From: Gonocerus acuteangulatus | Lineage: Eukaryota; Arthropoda; Insecta; Hemiptera; Coreidae | NCBI GenBank assembly: GCA_946811695.1 | Contig: OX328124.1 | Coordinates: 58,366,459-58,430,458 of the forward strand | DNA: 64,000 nt | Direction: 5' to 3' | In this document: piece by piece, positions 11,400 to 22,780 of the stretch | Layout of the letters: every line of letters begins with the position of its first letter | Position numbering within the stretch: the stretch's first letter is position 1 | Notes under the pieces: generated by a model | Told to the model about the DNA's origin: nothing | The model's database searches: none | Seen by the model: the letters and a program-made list of their open reading frames with translations, nothing else | Translations under genes and position numbers: made by a program

Positions 11400-12100
11400 A
11401 TATTTAAATACTCAAATTAGTTTATTTAATTCTTGCTGCTTTTGTGTTTTATTTTATCTGGTTTTTTTTTGTTGTTTTTTTTTCTTCATTATATTTTTTC
11501 TTAATTTAGTTTTTGGTGTTCTTTTTTTTTTATTTGTTTTTTTTTTTTTTTTTTTTTACTAGACTGAAAACTTTCCTTCATCATGAGCTCATCGCTAAAA
11601 TTGCGAAGCTCAAAATAAAATAAATAAATAAATTTTATGTTCAATTGTAAAAGTTTGTGAATTATTTACACGTAATTTAATAAACAGGAGAAACAAAAAA
11701 CAACAATCTGGCCAGACAAAGTTCTTGTAAATTTAATTAGCTTTCATTTTTTAAAAAAATGCATTGAAATCGGTTAAGATTTGGAGGATGTAGCCTTTTT
11801 TGAAACACGAAAAGTCGTTGAATTTTCATTCTGAGGGGCTAAGACCCCGCTTTAGCCGGTGTTAACACTCTTTTCTAGCTAGGATAGAGCTGATGTTTTT
11901 TTTTTTTAAGGAACAGCCACCAACCCTAGTAGGAATCGAAACTGCAAGATTTTGAATGTCAACATTAATTTTCATAGAAGGAAGACGTACTTCTTGTCAT
12001 TGATAGGTAGTCATTCGTCGAATATAGTAAGACTCACTAACAATATGGTACTAACAAGGTGGCGAGAAATCAAAAAATCTCCAAAATACTATATATTTAT
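11400..12100. other. T-rich DNA with a SINE-B remnant
   Basis: Mostly T-rich low-complexity sequence. About 11860-11950 resembles the 3' body of SINE family B on the - strand (CACTCTTTTCTAGCTAGGAT, then a T run, then GGAACAGCCACCAACCCTAG). The rest shows no gene. Confidence 0.45.
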
Positions 12101-12149
12101 TTATTGTGTCCCGCTTCAATGGCGATAACACAAAGAACCTATCCTCTGA

Positions 12150-12670
12150 ACTTAGCTATTCTAGGAAATCAGCATGGTTATTGGTGTTGGAAGTGTGTTT
12201 GGTTATGTAATATTTTAGATGTAGGGTTCACCTATTAATAGTGCTTAGTATCGATGGAAATATAATATCTTATAAGCCAACATTGCAGACGTTCATCAAA
12301 TAAGGTTGTATAGTCCTGTATTCTTGAGGTAAGTCAGTATAGTGTTGATGTATTGGCTATCATTGCCCAGGAGTTCTTGCATATCATACGGTATGTTGTA
12401 ATTGCTTCTTCTCTGGCAGTCTGTCAGTAAATGTTTAATCGTAAGTTCTGTGTTACATATGTTGCATATTGGTTGTCATAAGAAATTCGTGGGTAAGTCG
12501 AGTATGTCCAATCCGTAAACGAGCGAGGACAACTTCTCGTTTATTGTCACGAAGACTGGATGGCCATTCCTCAACTGTATTTTTTATGGTCCGAAGTTTA
12601 TCCACAATACTATACTTTTGGCATAAGGTTTTGACTTCCCTCCATTTCCAATGTATAAACAATGGTCCAT
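12150..12670 (-). pseudogene. LINE ORF2 C-terminal remnant
   Basis: - strand frames give EEWPSSLRDNKREVVLARLR followed by IGHTRLTHEFLMTT, then in another frame CNTELTIKHLLTDCQ. This is the characteristic order of the LINE ORF2 tail after the RNase H region. Frameshifts separate the parts, so the copy is inactive. Confidence 0.75.
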
Positions 12671-13040
12671 TTCTAGCGGTACCGTACTCCTATACTTCTA
12701 AGAATGAAAATAGGACCAAATCCCTGAAAACCTTCGGCCATCGATGAAGTACTCCGAAAATTCCAACATCCAGCAATTCCTACAAAGTATAATTATCATT
12801 CTCGGAAGTTTGAAATATCTCCTTCTAATAAATTTTACTGAACTAACTACTTGGGCTCATTTTTCTTTTGAATATTGCCTGGTCTGATAGGCGTCTATTT
12901 TAGTTTCATGTTTCTTATCTAAACGTTTACTTAAAACAAACCAAATTAATGGTTAAAATATGACAGTGAAACCGTGTAATTTGGCCGACTGACACATATG
13001 TATACAATTTAATTAATACCTAAGACGTGGTTGAAAAAGC
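12670..13040. promoter_or_regulatory. Upstream region of the lipocalin gene
   Basis: AT-rich sequence directly 5' of the signal-peptide exon. I could not identify a convincing TATA box or Initiator, so the transcription start is unknown. Confidence 0.3.
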
Positions 13041-13127
13041 ATGGAGGCCACATCACTGCAGAGTGGGGATGACGAGAAAGTCGAAGCACCGGTACTACTG
13101 GAAGCAGTCACTGTGGAGATGGTGAAC

Positions 13128-13241
13128 ATGAAGGTTTGTCTGATAGCTCTTGTTGCCTTCTTCGGATGCAGCTATGCACAACGACCTGCATTTGGAAGGT
13201 GTCCGGATGTAGTCCCCAAAGAGGATTTTGATCTAGAAAAG
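13128..13241 (+). CDS. Lipocalin (apolipoprotein D-like), exon 1
   Basis: Begins MKVCLIALVAFFGCSYA, a good signal peptide, then QRPAFGRCPDV and EDFDLEK. The GRCPxV...FDLxK pattern is the N-terminus of insect apolipoprotein D/bilin-binding-type lipocalins, secreted carriers of small hydrophobic ligands. I chose the ATG at 13128 because it gives a clean signal peptide. An in-frame ATG at 13041 would add 29 residues and may be an upstream start. The exon ends AAG|GTACAT at 13241, phase 0. The Cys of GRCP usually forms a disulfide with a Cys in the barrel. The next exon should open with the GxW motif and was not found before 28770. Confidence 0.8.
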
Positions 13242-13861
13242 GTACATATAATAGCGAGCTATACAGTTACACGTATATACTAAATATTTCCGGGTTCATG
13301 ATTTAATGCTTGAATATTTTTGCAAAAATGTTATTATATTTAATAAGAAGTGTTGACAGATAAGATTATAACTATTTTGATTGTGGTGGCTTTTTTTCAT
13401 AGTAAAAAAAAAAAAAAAAACCATCCTAGATATCACGAATATTGTAGAATTTGATACAAAGCACAAAAGCGATGCTACTCGCCGTTTACGAATCCCACAA
13501 TTAAACTATAATTAATCCTTAACGAAATTATCATTTTGGCCAGAGTGGCAGTAATTTTTGTTTTCTTGTATACAACATGCTTACCATAATCAAAATATGT
13601 TGTGAAAATAAGCAAAATCTATCTATTAGCAGTGGGTGTTTACTGAAAAAGCAAATTCTTTATTTAATAAGTGATTTAATCTGAGCTCCATTTACTTTAC
13701 ATGGTACAATTTACTTTGGAAGCAATAAAAACTCATGCATAAAAATACAATTGTATTAACCATTATGGCCGAACGCCAAATATACAAACGCTATTTATTA
13801 GTTTTAATGTGATAACATAAAATCGAAATCACTTCAAAAGTATCGAAAGTATGACTTCTAA

Positions 13862-14100
13862 TTGAAAAAAGAACCAGGGAAAGAATGTGTTACTCGCAGC
13901 AATCTTATCAGTCATAATAATATAGGTAAAATTATTGTCAACATAGCAATTGCAATTTTAGATCCCATGGAATCCACCATTGCTCCTTCATTGCCCAGTG
14001 TGCCTTTCAGCATGAAGTCTTTGGACACATCCATCTCGGCCTGTAGCAAGTGCCATCTTGCTTGGCAACGTAGACGTAACTCCACGGCTTGTCCAAGTCT
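13862..14100. other. Unassigned open frame
   Basis: Open on + for 80 codons (AILDPMESTIAPSLPS...) and partly open on -. It lies beside a LINE fragment on the - strand and may be more of that LINE. No domain recognised. Confidence 0.25.
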
Positions 14101-14103
14101 CTA

Positions 14104-14350
14104 GACATAGTCATCGTATGACAAGAGGGTTAGTATTTTTCCAGTTGGTTTGGGCTCTATGATACTCCTGGGTTAAAAACATGGAACTTAACATATTCTC
14201 TCTTTCCAACAATATAGTTGTAGATTTGATATTATATATTTGGTTGGCTTTTTTCTTCCTATTGGACATATATAGATAGTCATTCCTATTTATTACTGTG
14301 CCCAAATATTTGCATTCTCCTGTAGCCTCCAAAGATTCCCCATTACACAC
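14104..14350 (-). pseudogene. LINE reverse transcriptase C-terminal fragment
   Basis: The - strand encodes CNGESLEATGECKYLGTVIN followed by a polar segment. This matches the region after the LINE RT fingers/palm (...V.FKYLGS.I...) of RTE/jockey-like elements. The frame decays downstream, so it is a relic. Confidence 0.6.
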
Positions 14351-14403
14351 AATATTTGCTTCCTGTTCTTCTCTACCTAGATGGAGTATCTGGCTTTTTT
14401 TTT

Positions 14404-14452
14404 TCTTTTTTTACGGCACATCGACATCTAGGCCATTAGCGCCGACATACAA
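14404..14452 (-). repeat. SINE/LINE 3' tail with poly(A)
   Basis: On the - strand it reads TGTCGGCGCTAATGGCCTAG, then ATGTCGATGTGCC and an A-run. The same short tail occurs on + at 32350-32402 and 44135-44175, so these are 5'-truncated copies of one retroposon family. Confidence 0.6.
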
Positions 14453-16634
14453 TTAAGAATCGTAAATTCTTTCATAACTTTTACTGAAATACGTAAAATT
14501 AAAATTGTAAATTCCTCTAGGTATTTACCTGAAACGTGTAAAATTAAAATCGTAAATTCGTTGTAAATTAATAATATTTCTTAATTTATAAAATTTCATT
14601 TTTCTACAAGCTCACTTCCTTTTATTTCATTTTTAATGTTTATTTATTCCCCCACACCAACCCCTATTGTGAATAATATTCTTTAAGACGGAAGTGGAGG
14701 CGATGTTAACTAATTGGAGGTTAAATATTTATTAAAATATGAGATTAGTGAGAGAGGAGTAAACTAGGGGGAGAGAAAGCCAGGAGTCGTCTTTAGGGAA
14801 ATGCTCATCGTAAATTAATGCGTGTTTTTCCTTTATAAAATAAAAGAGAATAAAACCTATAAATTATGAAAAGCTTTGTTATCCTCTAGAGGGCCAAGTA
14901 CCTCTGGGAAGTAAATACTATTTATGCTTCAATAAATGCTAATTTATAAACTGCTAAACATAATTTATTCTTGGTCTTTCCTAATTTTGTAAAGAGCCAT
15001 TCAAAGTTTAGGTCGTGAATTAGTTAAGATTGGTAGCTCAAATGTTTACTTCTCCAACCAAGTTCCTCTCCGAAAATTACTTAGCTAACAATTCCTCTGA
15101 TGTTTGTATTAATACAAGTAAAGAGGAGGGACTTTTTGAAATTGCTTAATTATTTATAATGAAGTTTTTTGGACGTAAATGAAATTAAAAGAAACTTTTA
15201 TGTTTTTATTCAGGGACACTTGTCCCTTAGAAATAATTTCATATTAATTTAATGTTTTGAGTAATAAGTATAGATTAAAACATGATGGATACTTTTATGG
15301 TTTGGAAGGGAAGTTTTGGGTTAAAGCTAGGTGTAGAGTCGGGATATAAAGGTTTCACGGTCGGTAGAATGTCATGTGGTGGGAAGGCATATAAAAACCA
15401 GGGACGGAAGCGGGTGTTAAGGGAGTGAACAGAGGATTTGAATTTGAGAAGTTGAAAGATAAAGGTTGGGAGTCTTTTGAGGCCATAGAGGCGACGACAG
15501 GGAGGGAACTCGTGGTAGAAGTGAGATATGAGGGTGACCCTGGGGATTACGAGGGTAAAACAGTACATGAGGCATTTGGAATATCCACAGTACATCGAAC
15601 AACCTTAGTCGATGGGGGAATGAGAGACAGGTCACAAGGAGTTGCTGAGTCATTGTCGGTAGTAGGCGAGTGAGGTTTAACTGCCTGAGGATAATTGTCG
15701 ACCGACGGAGATGATATGTCAATAATATGTGATATGTATTATGAATTTTCCATGGAGGTTTGCGTCCATATATGGTTCCGAGATTTTTCCTGAGGTGATA
15801 CATTTTATAGGGGTGTTGTTGAGGAAAAGGGTCGAATAAAAGGGCTGTAAGCTATTATAGGATAGACAACCTACCTCAATGGCTTTGTTTTTTTCTAATG
15901 TACTGCATGTTTGATAACTATTTCAGTTAGTCGATCACATTCGGCAATTAAAGGCAAACTTTATGACTCTGGAAGAAATTCATTGAATTATTTTGAACCA
16001 TGAATAAATTTGAATTATATAATTCAACCAAGAGGTAAAAGGTAAAACTCACTAACATTATCAAACATAATTTATTAAGAATCAAGAATCTCTTAGTTCA
16101 AACAGCCAATTCTGGAGAGTAATTTTTAGAACTGAAAAATCTCTGCCCCTGCAGATTATGATGTTGAAATAAGAACCGGTAAGCGTCTCCCTGGCCAGCT
16201 TCCCACATGATCTAATTCTTACCACAGATCTTTAAAGGTTATGTTTTGATGAAAAGAACTCAGGAAAAGAATTAAACAGTTTTTGAGCTGATTTTTTTTT
16301 AATCCTTTGTATAATATTGCATAGCTTGAAAGTTATGAAATGAAAAATTCTCTAATAATGAGGAAGAGGGAAGAAGTGATATGAATTAAACATCACCTTT
16401 GTCCAACGAGTTTCCTTGATGATGGTTCTGTACTCGCTGGTCCATGCAATATTTCCCCTTCTTATGCAAGCATTGTTCATATAGGCAGTCTAATTAGTTA
16501 TGTTTACTTCCTCTTGCTGAAGATAATATTATGGCAATTTCGGAAGTAGAATAATTACTTTACACCTGCTGACAAAACCATGTTTATTTGTTGCTGATTT
16601 CCTGTGTTTGGCACAAAAAATAAAACGGTTATAT
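14453..16634. other. Intronic DNA; mixed-frame block at 15275-15800
   Basis: Mostly AT-rich. 15275-15800 is less AT-rich and open on both strands (up to 128 codons on -, 82 on + from about 15428). It has no recognised domain and may be an old retroelement. A possible 24-bp micro-exon at 16156-16179 (TGCCCCTGCAG acceptor, G|GTAAGC donor) does not fit the lipocalin phase. Confidence 0.35.
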
Positions 16635-16868
16635 CGTCGATACAAATGCAAAGTATCGAATGTGAAATTAACCACTTTCCTGAGTGAAAAAAAACTTTAA
16701 TTCCTTACTTTGCTTTTGGACAGTCAAATACTCTACAGATTCGAGCTTTTGACAGTGGTTACTCTCCCCTTTCACTGAGTGAACATTCGAGAGTTTACCG
16801 CACAACAGTCCAACAGCAATCAGTAGAGATGAGTTTTTTCACATACGATACTTTGCTTTTGTATCGAC
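16635..16868. mobile_element. TIR element (MITE) with TCGATACAAA termini, copy 1
   Basis: Inverted termini of about 33 bp: TCGATACAAATGCAAAGTAT at the left and its near-perfect complement ATACTTTGCTTTTGTATCGA at the right. TA lies outside both ends. A second copy is at 46355-46550 and shares the internal GAGAGTTT...GTCCAACAGCAATCAG segment. Confidence 0.7.
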
Positions 16869-16889
16869 TATATGAAATTTGATTTAAAA

Positions 16890-17162
16890 CTAGCTGTTAC
16901 CCGGTGTGCGATGCTACACCTACTTTCTGCATCTAGAAAAGTCCAAATAAATTACAAACCAAATAAGTAATATTAAAATCTAATAATACAAATCTGTAAC
17001 TGTTCGGGTTCACAGTTTCGAACACGTGACCTCGGAACTGTTAGTCCGAGACGATTTTAACCTAGCCTATGACACTCTCCGGTTCAAGACCTACATGTGT
17101 GCCAAGTAAGGTCAAAATCGGTCAAACGGTGTGGATTTGTATAAGGAACAGGCAGACACGTG

Positions 17163-17220
<58 letters not shown>
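16890..17220 (-). mobile_element. Non-autonomous Helitron, short
   Basis: The + strand starts CTAGCTGTTACCCGGTGTGC, so the - strand ends ...CAGCTAG followed by T. The preceding GTGT...ACAC stem is the Helitron 3' hairpin. It contains one unit of the GTGCCAAGTAAGGTCAAAA repeat and a TA-rich 5' end (17165-17218) after CACGTGATTTAT. It is a relative of the Helitron inside the Penelope element at 51245-51822. The exact 5' end is blurred by the TA expansion. Confidence 0.65.
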
Positions 17221-17416
17221 AGTGATCCAGTAATTAAACTTTTAGGTCAATCTGAACGGGCTACTTATATTTGAAAAGGATATGTATCGAGTTTGGTTGA
17301 AAGGAAGTAAAAATATTATAAGGGCAAATTAATAATTTGCTTCTAGAGTAAACTCAAAGACCTAACAGGCCAATTTAATTTATTTTACAATAGATCATTC
17401 TCTAAGCCCGCTGTAT

Positions 17417-17671
17417 TCCACGTATCGTCCCTACCATGTCAAACTATCGAATATGAAAAATATCGTTTTTAGATTCGGTACTTTGCTCTTGGATTGTGGA
17501 CGATACGGCTTGTAGCAAATTGTCACAACTCTAACTCCTTTATAGAAAAGCCTTTAACCTTAAACAATGTATCGAATAAGACCATTTTTCAATATATTAC
17601 TTCGTCAATGGATAGAATATGTTCGTTCCTATTTTCATATTCGATAGTTTGACATGGGAGGGACGATATGT
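17417..17671. mobile_element. TIR element (MITE), about 35-bp inverted ends
   Basis: The left end (ATCGTCCCTACCATGTCAAA continuing CTATCGAATATGAAAA) recurs inverted at the right (TTTTCATATTCGATAGTTTG continuing ACATGGGAGGGACGAT). TA occurs at both outer edges. Its inner TATCGAATATGAAAA resembles the TIR element at 16635-16868, so the two may be distant relatives. Confidence 0.7.
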
Positions 17672-19050
17672 TCGTTGTGTAGCAATTTATCAAAAACGTC
17701 GATCGTTAAGGGCATATTCAAATTAAGATTTTAAGAAATGTTCTTCAATTCTTTCATGAGTGCAAACACTCTCCATAGCAACGTTACTTCAGAAAGAGTT
17801 AGTTCACAACAAGTGCTATACAATTAGAACTTCCTTCTCTTCACTCCTCAGCGGAATCGGGTAGCAAATAAAATATTTTTCAATGTCATTGACAAAATAA
17901 AAAATAACTATCTATAAATAATGTTCGCGTCGTTATTACATCAGACCTCAATTCAATGATTCCATGAATGAATGGGTTTAAATTGGACAGTTCCGGAATG
18001 TTCAATAGCTGTTATTACATAAATGTGTAGGAAGAGACGTGCTTTCAAAGGTACGTAAGTTCATGTGTAGGCGGGAAAAATAAATAAATTAGAATAGAAT
18101 AAATATTTTTTTTTTTTTTTTTTAAATCATGACATGTATGGTAATAAAGAAAAGCACACCCTAATCCAAAAGGATGTTCATCTGTGTAACATGGTTACAG
18201 GTTAGGGCGCTGAAGACCACGAGGTTTTTCGCCGTAGTTACTTCAAACAAACAAACAAGTTCCAGAATGTGATAGTTTAAAAATCTAAACTTACACAATA
18301 GCAGCTTCATAAATTCGAACCAACTCATTCTAAATAGACTATGAAAACTGCATTGAAAGTAGACGACGTTAAATAAAGTACATTTGCGAAAAAATTGAAA
18401 TGTTTTAACTATATATTCCGTTTTAACTATATCTTCGCGCAATATCGGCTCAAAACTGGTCCAAATATGGTGAAATTCGGTACAAAAATACTTTGTTTTA
18501 AATAAAAGATCAACCAGCGGACCCCCCTACCGTAGTACCATTTGTTCGGCGAAAAGAGATAGATTTTACAGATTGGCATGTATAGGCTTCCTGCTACATT
18601 TATTTACAAATATTTACATTTATTAGGTTAACATGATGTACATACATGGTTTGGTTATAGTAGGTTACTAGGCCACGAGTCTAGACGATGAGGGTAACCA
18701 GGAATGGAGAACGAGAATAACTTATTGATTCGTGGATTTTAGTCGCCAGAAAAGCAGGAGTGGAAGTAATTCATATGTGGAAAGGCATATGGAAACCGGG
18801 GTTCGTGTGAACCTTCAGTAACGATCAAACCGCAATAAGGGCTCTAAACTTTCATATTAATAAAAGTCTATTTAGAGAAAATTTCTCGAGAATCACTACT
18901 CTCAAAAAAAATTCTGCAAACTGCCGAATCACACAAAATTTGTAAAATCTTATTTCCTTTCCACCGGCCTATTCAGAACTGAGATTATCTCTCAATTTTA
19001 TAACATAATTGGAAATTTAAGGGAGGGAAAGAACTGATAAATATAACTTA
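17672..19050. other. Intronic DNA, no gene recognised
   Basis: AT-rich, with a T run at 18108-18123. The segment 18180-18260 (GGTTAGGGCGCTGAAGACCA...CAAACAAACAAACAAG) looks like a retroposon tail. Nothing else defined. Confidence 0.35.
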
Positions 19051-20139
19051 CTAGCCGAATACCCGTGCTTCTTCACGGCAGATAAGTAGTTATTTTATTG
19101 CGTTAGATAATGTATCAGCAAAATTAACGCTACTACATGATTTTTACCAGTTTGTTATAGCATGGTCCCTGTCATACTATATGTTATACATCAATTGATA
19201 AGTAATCAAAGTATAATGTTTCTTGACATTGGGACGCTCCGGATCAGTGTCAAGAAACAGATAACCTAGAGATACCCCGTTATCTATATGTTACCAGCAT
19301 GGGCGTATATAAGGGGGGGCTGAGGGGTCTGCAGCTCCCCACCCCCCGAATATTTTTATTTGTTGGTAAAAATGTGTCTTAAACCCCTTAAAAATAAATA
19401 AATGAAATAAGACTTAGTTCATAAAAAATATTTCATTTTAGTTGTAATAGCGTTTTATCTGCCTAAAACTATTCTAAGTTTTAAATTGTTAGTATTCCAT
19501 TCCCCGGAAATGTTGCCTGCCCACCCCCTCCAAAATTATTTCCTATACACGCCCATGGTTACCAGTAACAGCATTGTAACCGATATAGGTTAAATTTCGT
19601 TGTCAATAATAAATGTACGTTGAAATTAAAAATTTATGTTTTTCACATGTCATTTGGAAACAGCCATTATATTTGCGAGCATGACCAAGAGGTGTTCTGA
19701 CTGGGATGCTGATGGGCGAGGAGGCTGGGCAAGGGTTCGGGATATTATTACCTCGGATGCACCATCACCAGGTATAGCGAAAACTCTATGGGGGACACAT
19801 TGAAATGAACCGCAATTAAAATGGTGATTTTCCCCCTCATAGCGTAAACTCTATGAGGGACAGTTTATTTCTATTAATTCAAGGACTGCTATCATAACAG
19901 CTGTTCTTTATCGTCCTAGCAACGCATGCTATCTAGGCTTGCCTGCTCTAAACAACAAAAACTTTAAACTCCTCTAAAAATACTTAAAAATTCGAATATC
20001 AAAAAATCCTTTCTTATCGGGCGTCTACGCTCTATAGGAAGTGTCCTTGCAAAATTTCAAATTTTTCTGTCGAGCGGTTTGGGCTGGGCGATGATAGGTC
20101 AGTGAGTGAGTGAGTGGTATTTGACAAATATATAGTAGA
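19051..20139 (-). mobile_element. Non-autonomous Helitron with nested MITE
   Basis: Read on the - strand the element starts TCTACTATATATTTGTC after an A, and ends with a hairpin region (GCCGTGAAGAAGCACGGG), then TATTCGG, then CTAG, followed by T. TC start, 3' hairpin about 10 nt before CTRR, and insertion between A and T without target duplication are the Helitron signature. About 820 bp belong to the Helitron; the rest is the hAT-like MITE at 19298-19557. No Rep/helicase ORF is present. Confidence 0.8.
19298..19557. mobile_element. hAT-like MITE nested in a Helitron, 8-bp target duplication
   Basis: 260 bp, opposite orientation to the copies at 2.9 and 48.7 kb. Terminal repeats are CATGGGCGTATATA / TACACGCCCATG. 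The direct repeat GTTACCAG flanks it at 19290-19297 and 19558-19565. The intact duplication shows insertion into the already resident Helitron. Confidence 0.9.
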
Positions 20140-20620
20140 TACCATGTTTATTTTTGTAGTATTATCAGTAATAAATGAGAATTATTCTTGATAAAAACGA
20201 TATTTAATGATTACAGTAATACATTAAAGTTGAATAAAAAAAAGAAAAGAGATTTACTTCAAAAATGTCAAACGTTGCTACACCGGGCCTCCTAGAAGGT
20301 TTTAGGATATGTTAATACTTTATTTTATTTGTCTTCTAGTGTGAAAATGGTTAAATGGCCGAAAGGAAGAAATTATTTGGCTTGTGATGAAGATCACAAC
20401 GATAAGGTGATTTTAGAATGTATATATGTATGTGATTTTAAGGAAATTCAAAAGACCCGGCACTGAGCAATGTTCAACGGTTACCTAGAAATGCACTATA
20501 GTTACTTAAAAGACAGATAGTGAAAAATATAGAGGTTCCTTATTTACTTGAGAGATTGACACGTTTCAGCATGTAGCTTTAAATATCATGTGTTCATATT
20601 TATGTATACCTATATCTATC

Positions 20621-20679
<59 letters not shown>

Positions 20680-21227
20680 TTAGATTTGTTTGTTTGTACT
20701 CTACCGTCCACAAAAATGTTTCAATTTCCCACAAAAACACTTTGCCGAAAACAAAAGGTCATATAGTTAAGCAGCAGTCAAAACAAATCACTGAAAGCTC
20801 ATGTGGAAAGTAATAAGCGCCTGATTCGAATTTATGATATTGTGTTGAAGAAAAGAACGGTTGCTAATCTAATCATATCATTTAATTTCGCGGTTTAATA
20901 TGAACGCTTTCAACCTGTCAGCTTTCTTCGTTCTTTCTTAGGGATATTAGGGGCGCCATTCTATTAAATCACGGATGGAAAATACCACAAGAATAAAATC
21001 ATGTAGAAAGTTCATTCCCCCAATGATCTCGTGAATAAATTATTATTATATTGCGATGGTCAAAAAAGTTTGGCGCGCAGATACTTCGGATTGATAGCGC
21101 GTTTGCATATCGTTGTCTCGTGTATCACTTGGAATCCTTGGAATATGAACAACGTATTCCTATTTTTCCAGTTTTTTTGTATTGAAAACCTCAATTTGAT
21201 GATTACCTACTCAAATGGAAGAAATAA
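20140..21227. other. Intronic DNA with (TA)n at 20627-20675
   Basis: Contains a TA microsatellite and no recognised gene. A short exon-like patch near 20338-20407 (TTTGTCTTCTAG acceptor, AAG|GTGATT donor) has no open frame compatible with the lipocalin phase. Confidence 0.35.
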
Positions 21228-21480
21228 AATGCCCCGCAACAGGCGCCGAGGCCTCAGAGGCGCAGATATTGTAGAGGTATCTGATTCTTGGCCATATGGA
21301 ACACTAGTGAGATATTGAGGTCACTACTATACTCCGACTGCCTGATTTTCTCTTTTGCAGTTACCTATTAAATGATTAAGACTGTATGGGCCTAGGAACG
21401 ATCTGGGGCCCAGAATCTAACCCCCAAACGAGGACACCAGAAGATAAACTATATAGAAGGCGTCTAACTCATTCCAATCA
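21228..21480 (-). mobile_element. tRNA-derived SINE (family A), inverted degenerate copy
   Basis: The reverse complement follows the 3' two thirds of the family A SINE. It has the CAACAGGCGCC...GCAGATATTGTAGAGGTAT block, TGATTCTTGGCCATATGG, CCGACTGCCTGATTTTCTC, GGGCCTAGGAACGATCTGGG and ACGAGGACACCAGAAGA, in the same order as 26383-26722. The tRNA head is eroded. Open frames across it are not genes. Confidence 0.7.
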
Positions 21481-22369
21481 AATTTCTAATATAAGCGACC
21501 TCATAGATGTTTAAGTGGCCATTTGGCACAGAAAATATACAGAAGCTGTAAGTGGAAGTGACTCAACCCCCTCCAACGAGAATTCGTTCTTAAGAAAAAC
21601 GCTACCACAAACATGACAGAAGACAAACGGAGCTTTATTTGCAAACACATTTTCCTGCTAAAAGGAATTAAAAAACAATAAAAAGGCATGGGAAACCAAG
21701 ATAAAGGCGTTTATAGGAACGAAACGTACACTTTCACTGAGTTCTCCAAATAAGGTTAAATTACATGGTACATGGTTTTAGTGATGCTCCTGACGTGGCA
21801 CTAAAGGTGCGAAACTAGTAGATATGTGTTTAAGAAAGGTAATTTATTAATTCACACATATTTTATTATATTTCGCTTTCTCTATGCAATGACGATGTTG
21901 GTTTGACCCCCTTAAATGCAACATCCGAGAACTGTTTTACTGGCAACAATGACGGCTACCAGGCGTTGAATGCTACTCCATCACTACCAGACATAGCAGT
22001 CTGACTTCCGCTGTCAGGGATGGGGCGAAAGTACGTTTTATAAGGCAAAACCGGGATGTACAGCCAAGTTCCCCAATTATCGGATACGCGACGCTCGACT
22101 TGTAAAGATCAGTTAGTACCTTTTTCCTCAAAGCGTTCTTCCGTACACGTTTTATTTGTGTATTTGTTCCTCCTGACTATATCCAAACACCATTTTAGCG
22201 CTTAAATTGTCATTTTTATTGTAGATGTCATTTGATCAAATATATACATTTTTAACAATGAATTGAGTTTATTAATACGAATTTTCAGCGTAAATAGTCT
22301 GTACCTTATAAAGCAGAATATAAAGAGGTTCTATTCTAAGTTTATCGGTTCACATTCGGGGTTAAGGAT
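21481..22369. other. Intronic DNA, no gene recognised
   Basis: No coding signal or ordered repeat identified. Confidence 0.4.
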
Positions 22370-22555
22370 TTCCTGCGAGACGGACTTCTTCAAACCATGT
22401 CGGTTGTAAAAATGTGGAACCTAGGCCATCGAATATCAACGAATAAGGTTACCCAGCTTTATCATTGAAATTGGTTCAGTAGTTTTGAAGTGAAACGAAT
22501 AATCGCATGCGGCCAGTCTGAAACAATTTCGCATTTATATTATTAGTAAAGGATT
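22370..22555 (+). repeat. Retroposon 3'-end-like segment
   Basis: Contains ATTGAAATTGGTTCAGTAGT and, near the end, TTTCGCATTTATATTATTAG followed by TAAAGGA. Such wording is common at the 3' ends of insect non-LTR elements. No coding part adjoins it. Confidence 0.4.
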
Positions 22556-22684
22556 CTGTTCAAATGCCATAAAAAAAAAAATAATAAAAAAATCATAATT
22601 TGGTTATTAATTATTTGGATTACTCGGTTATTAATAATTAATATGATGTCTCATATTACTTAGTTGGTTTTAATTCGTAACTGC

Positions 22685-22780
22685 ATAGTTTTTAGCGCGT
22701 TTTCTTTTTCCCTCCGTAGGGAGGAAACCAGGTTATGACGCCGACCCGATGACGCAATCCAAAAGAGATGAGTAGATAAT
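22685..22780 (+). repeat. Dispersed repeat family R
   Basis: TAGCGCGTTTTCTTTTTCCC, then TCCGTAGGGAGGAAACCAGG, then ATGACGCCGACCCGATGACG; the clearest copy of this short family. Confidence 0.55.

Noticed and set aside
16156..16179. Lipocalin micro-exon
   Set aside because: Good splice sites but phase 0 entry gives a stop and there is no GxW motif.
20338..20407. Lipocalin exon candidate with CTTCTAG acceptor
   Set aside because: The required phase runs into a stop and the sequence is unlike a lipocalin strand.
21031..21318. 95-codon + strand open frame
   Set aside because: Its second half is an inverted SINE copy and the first half shows no domain.
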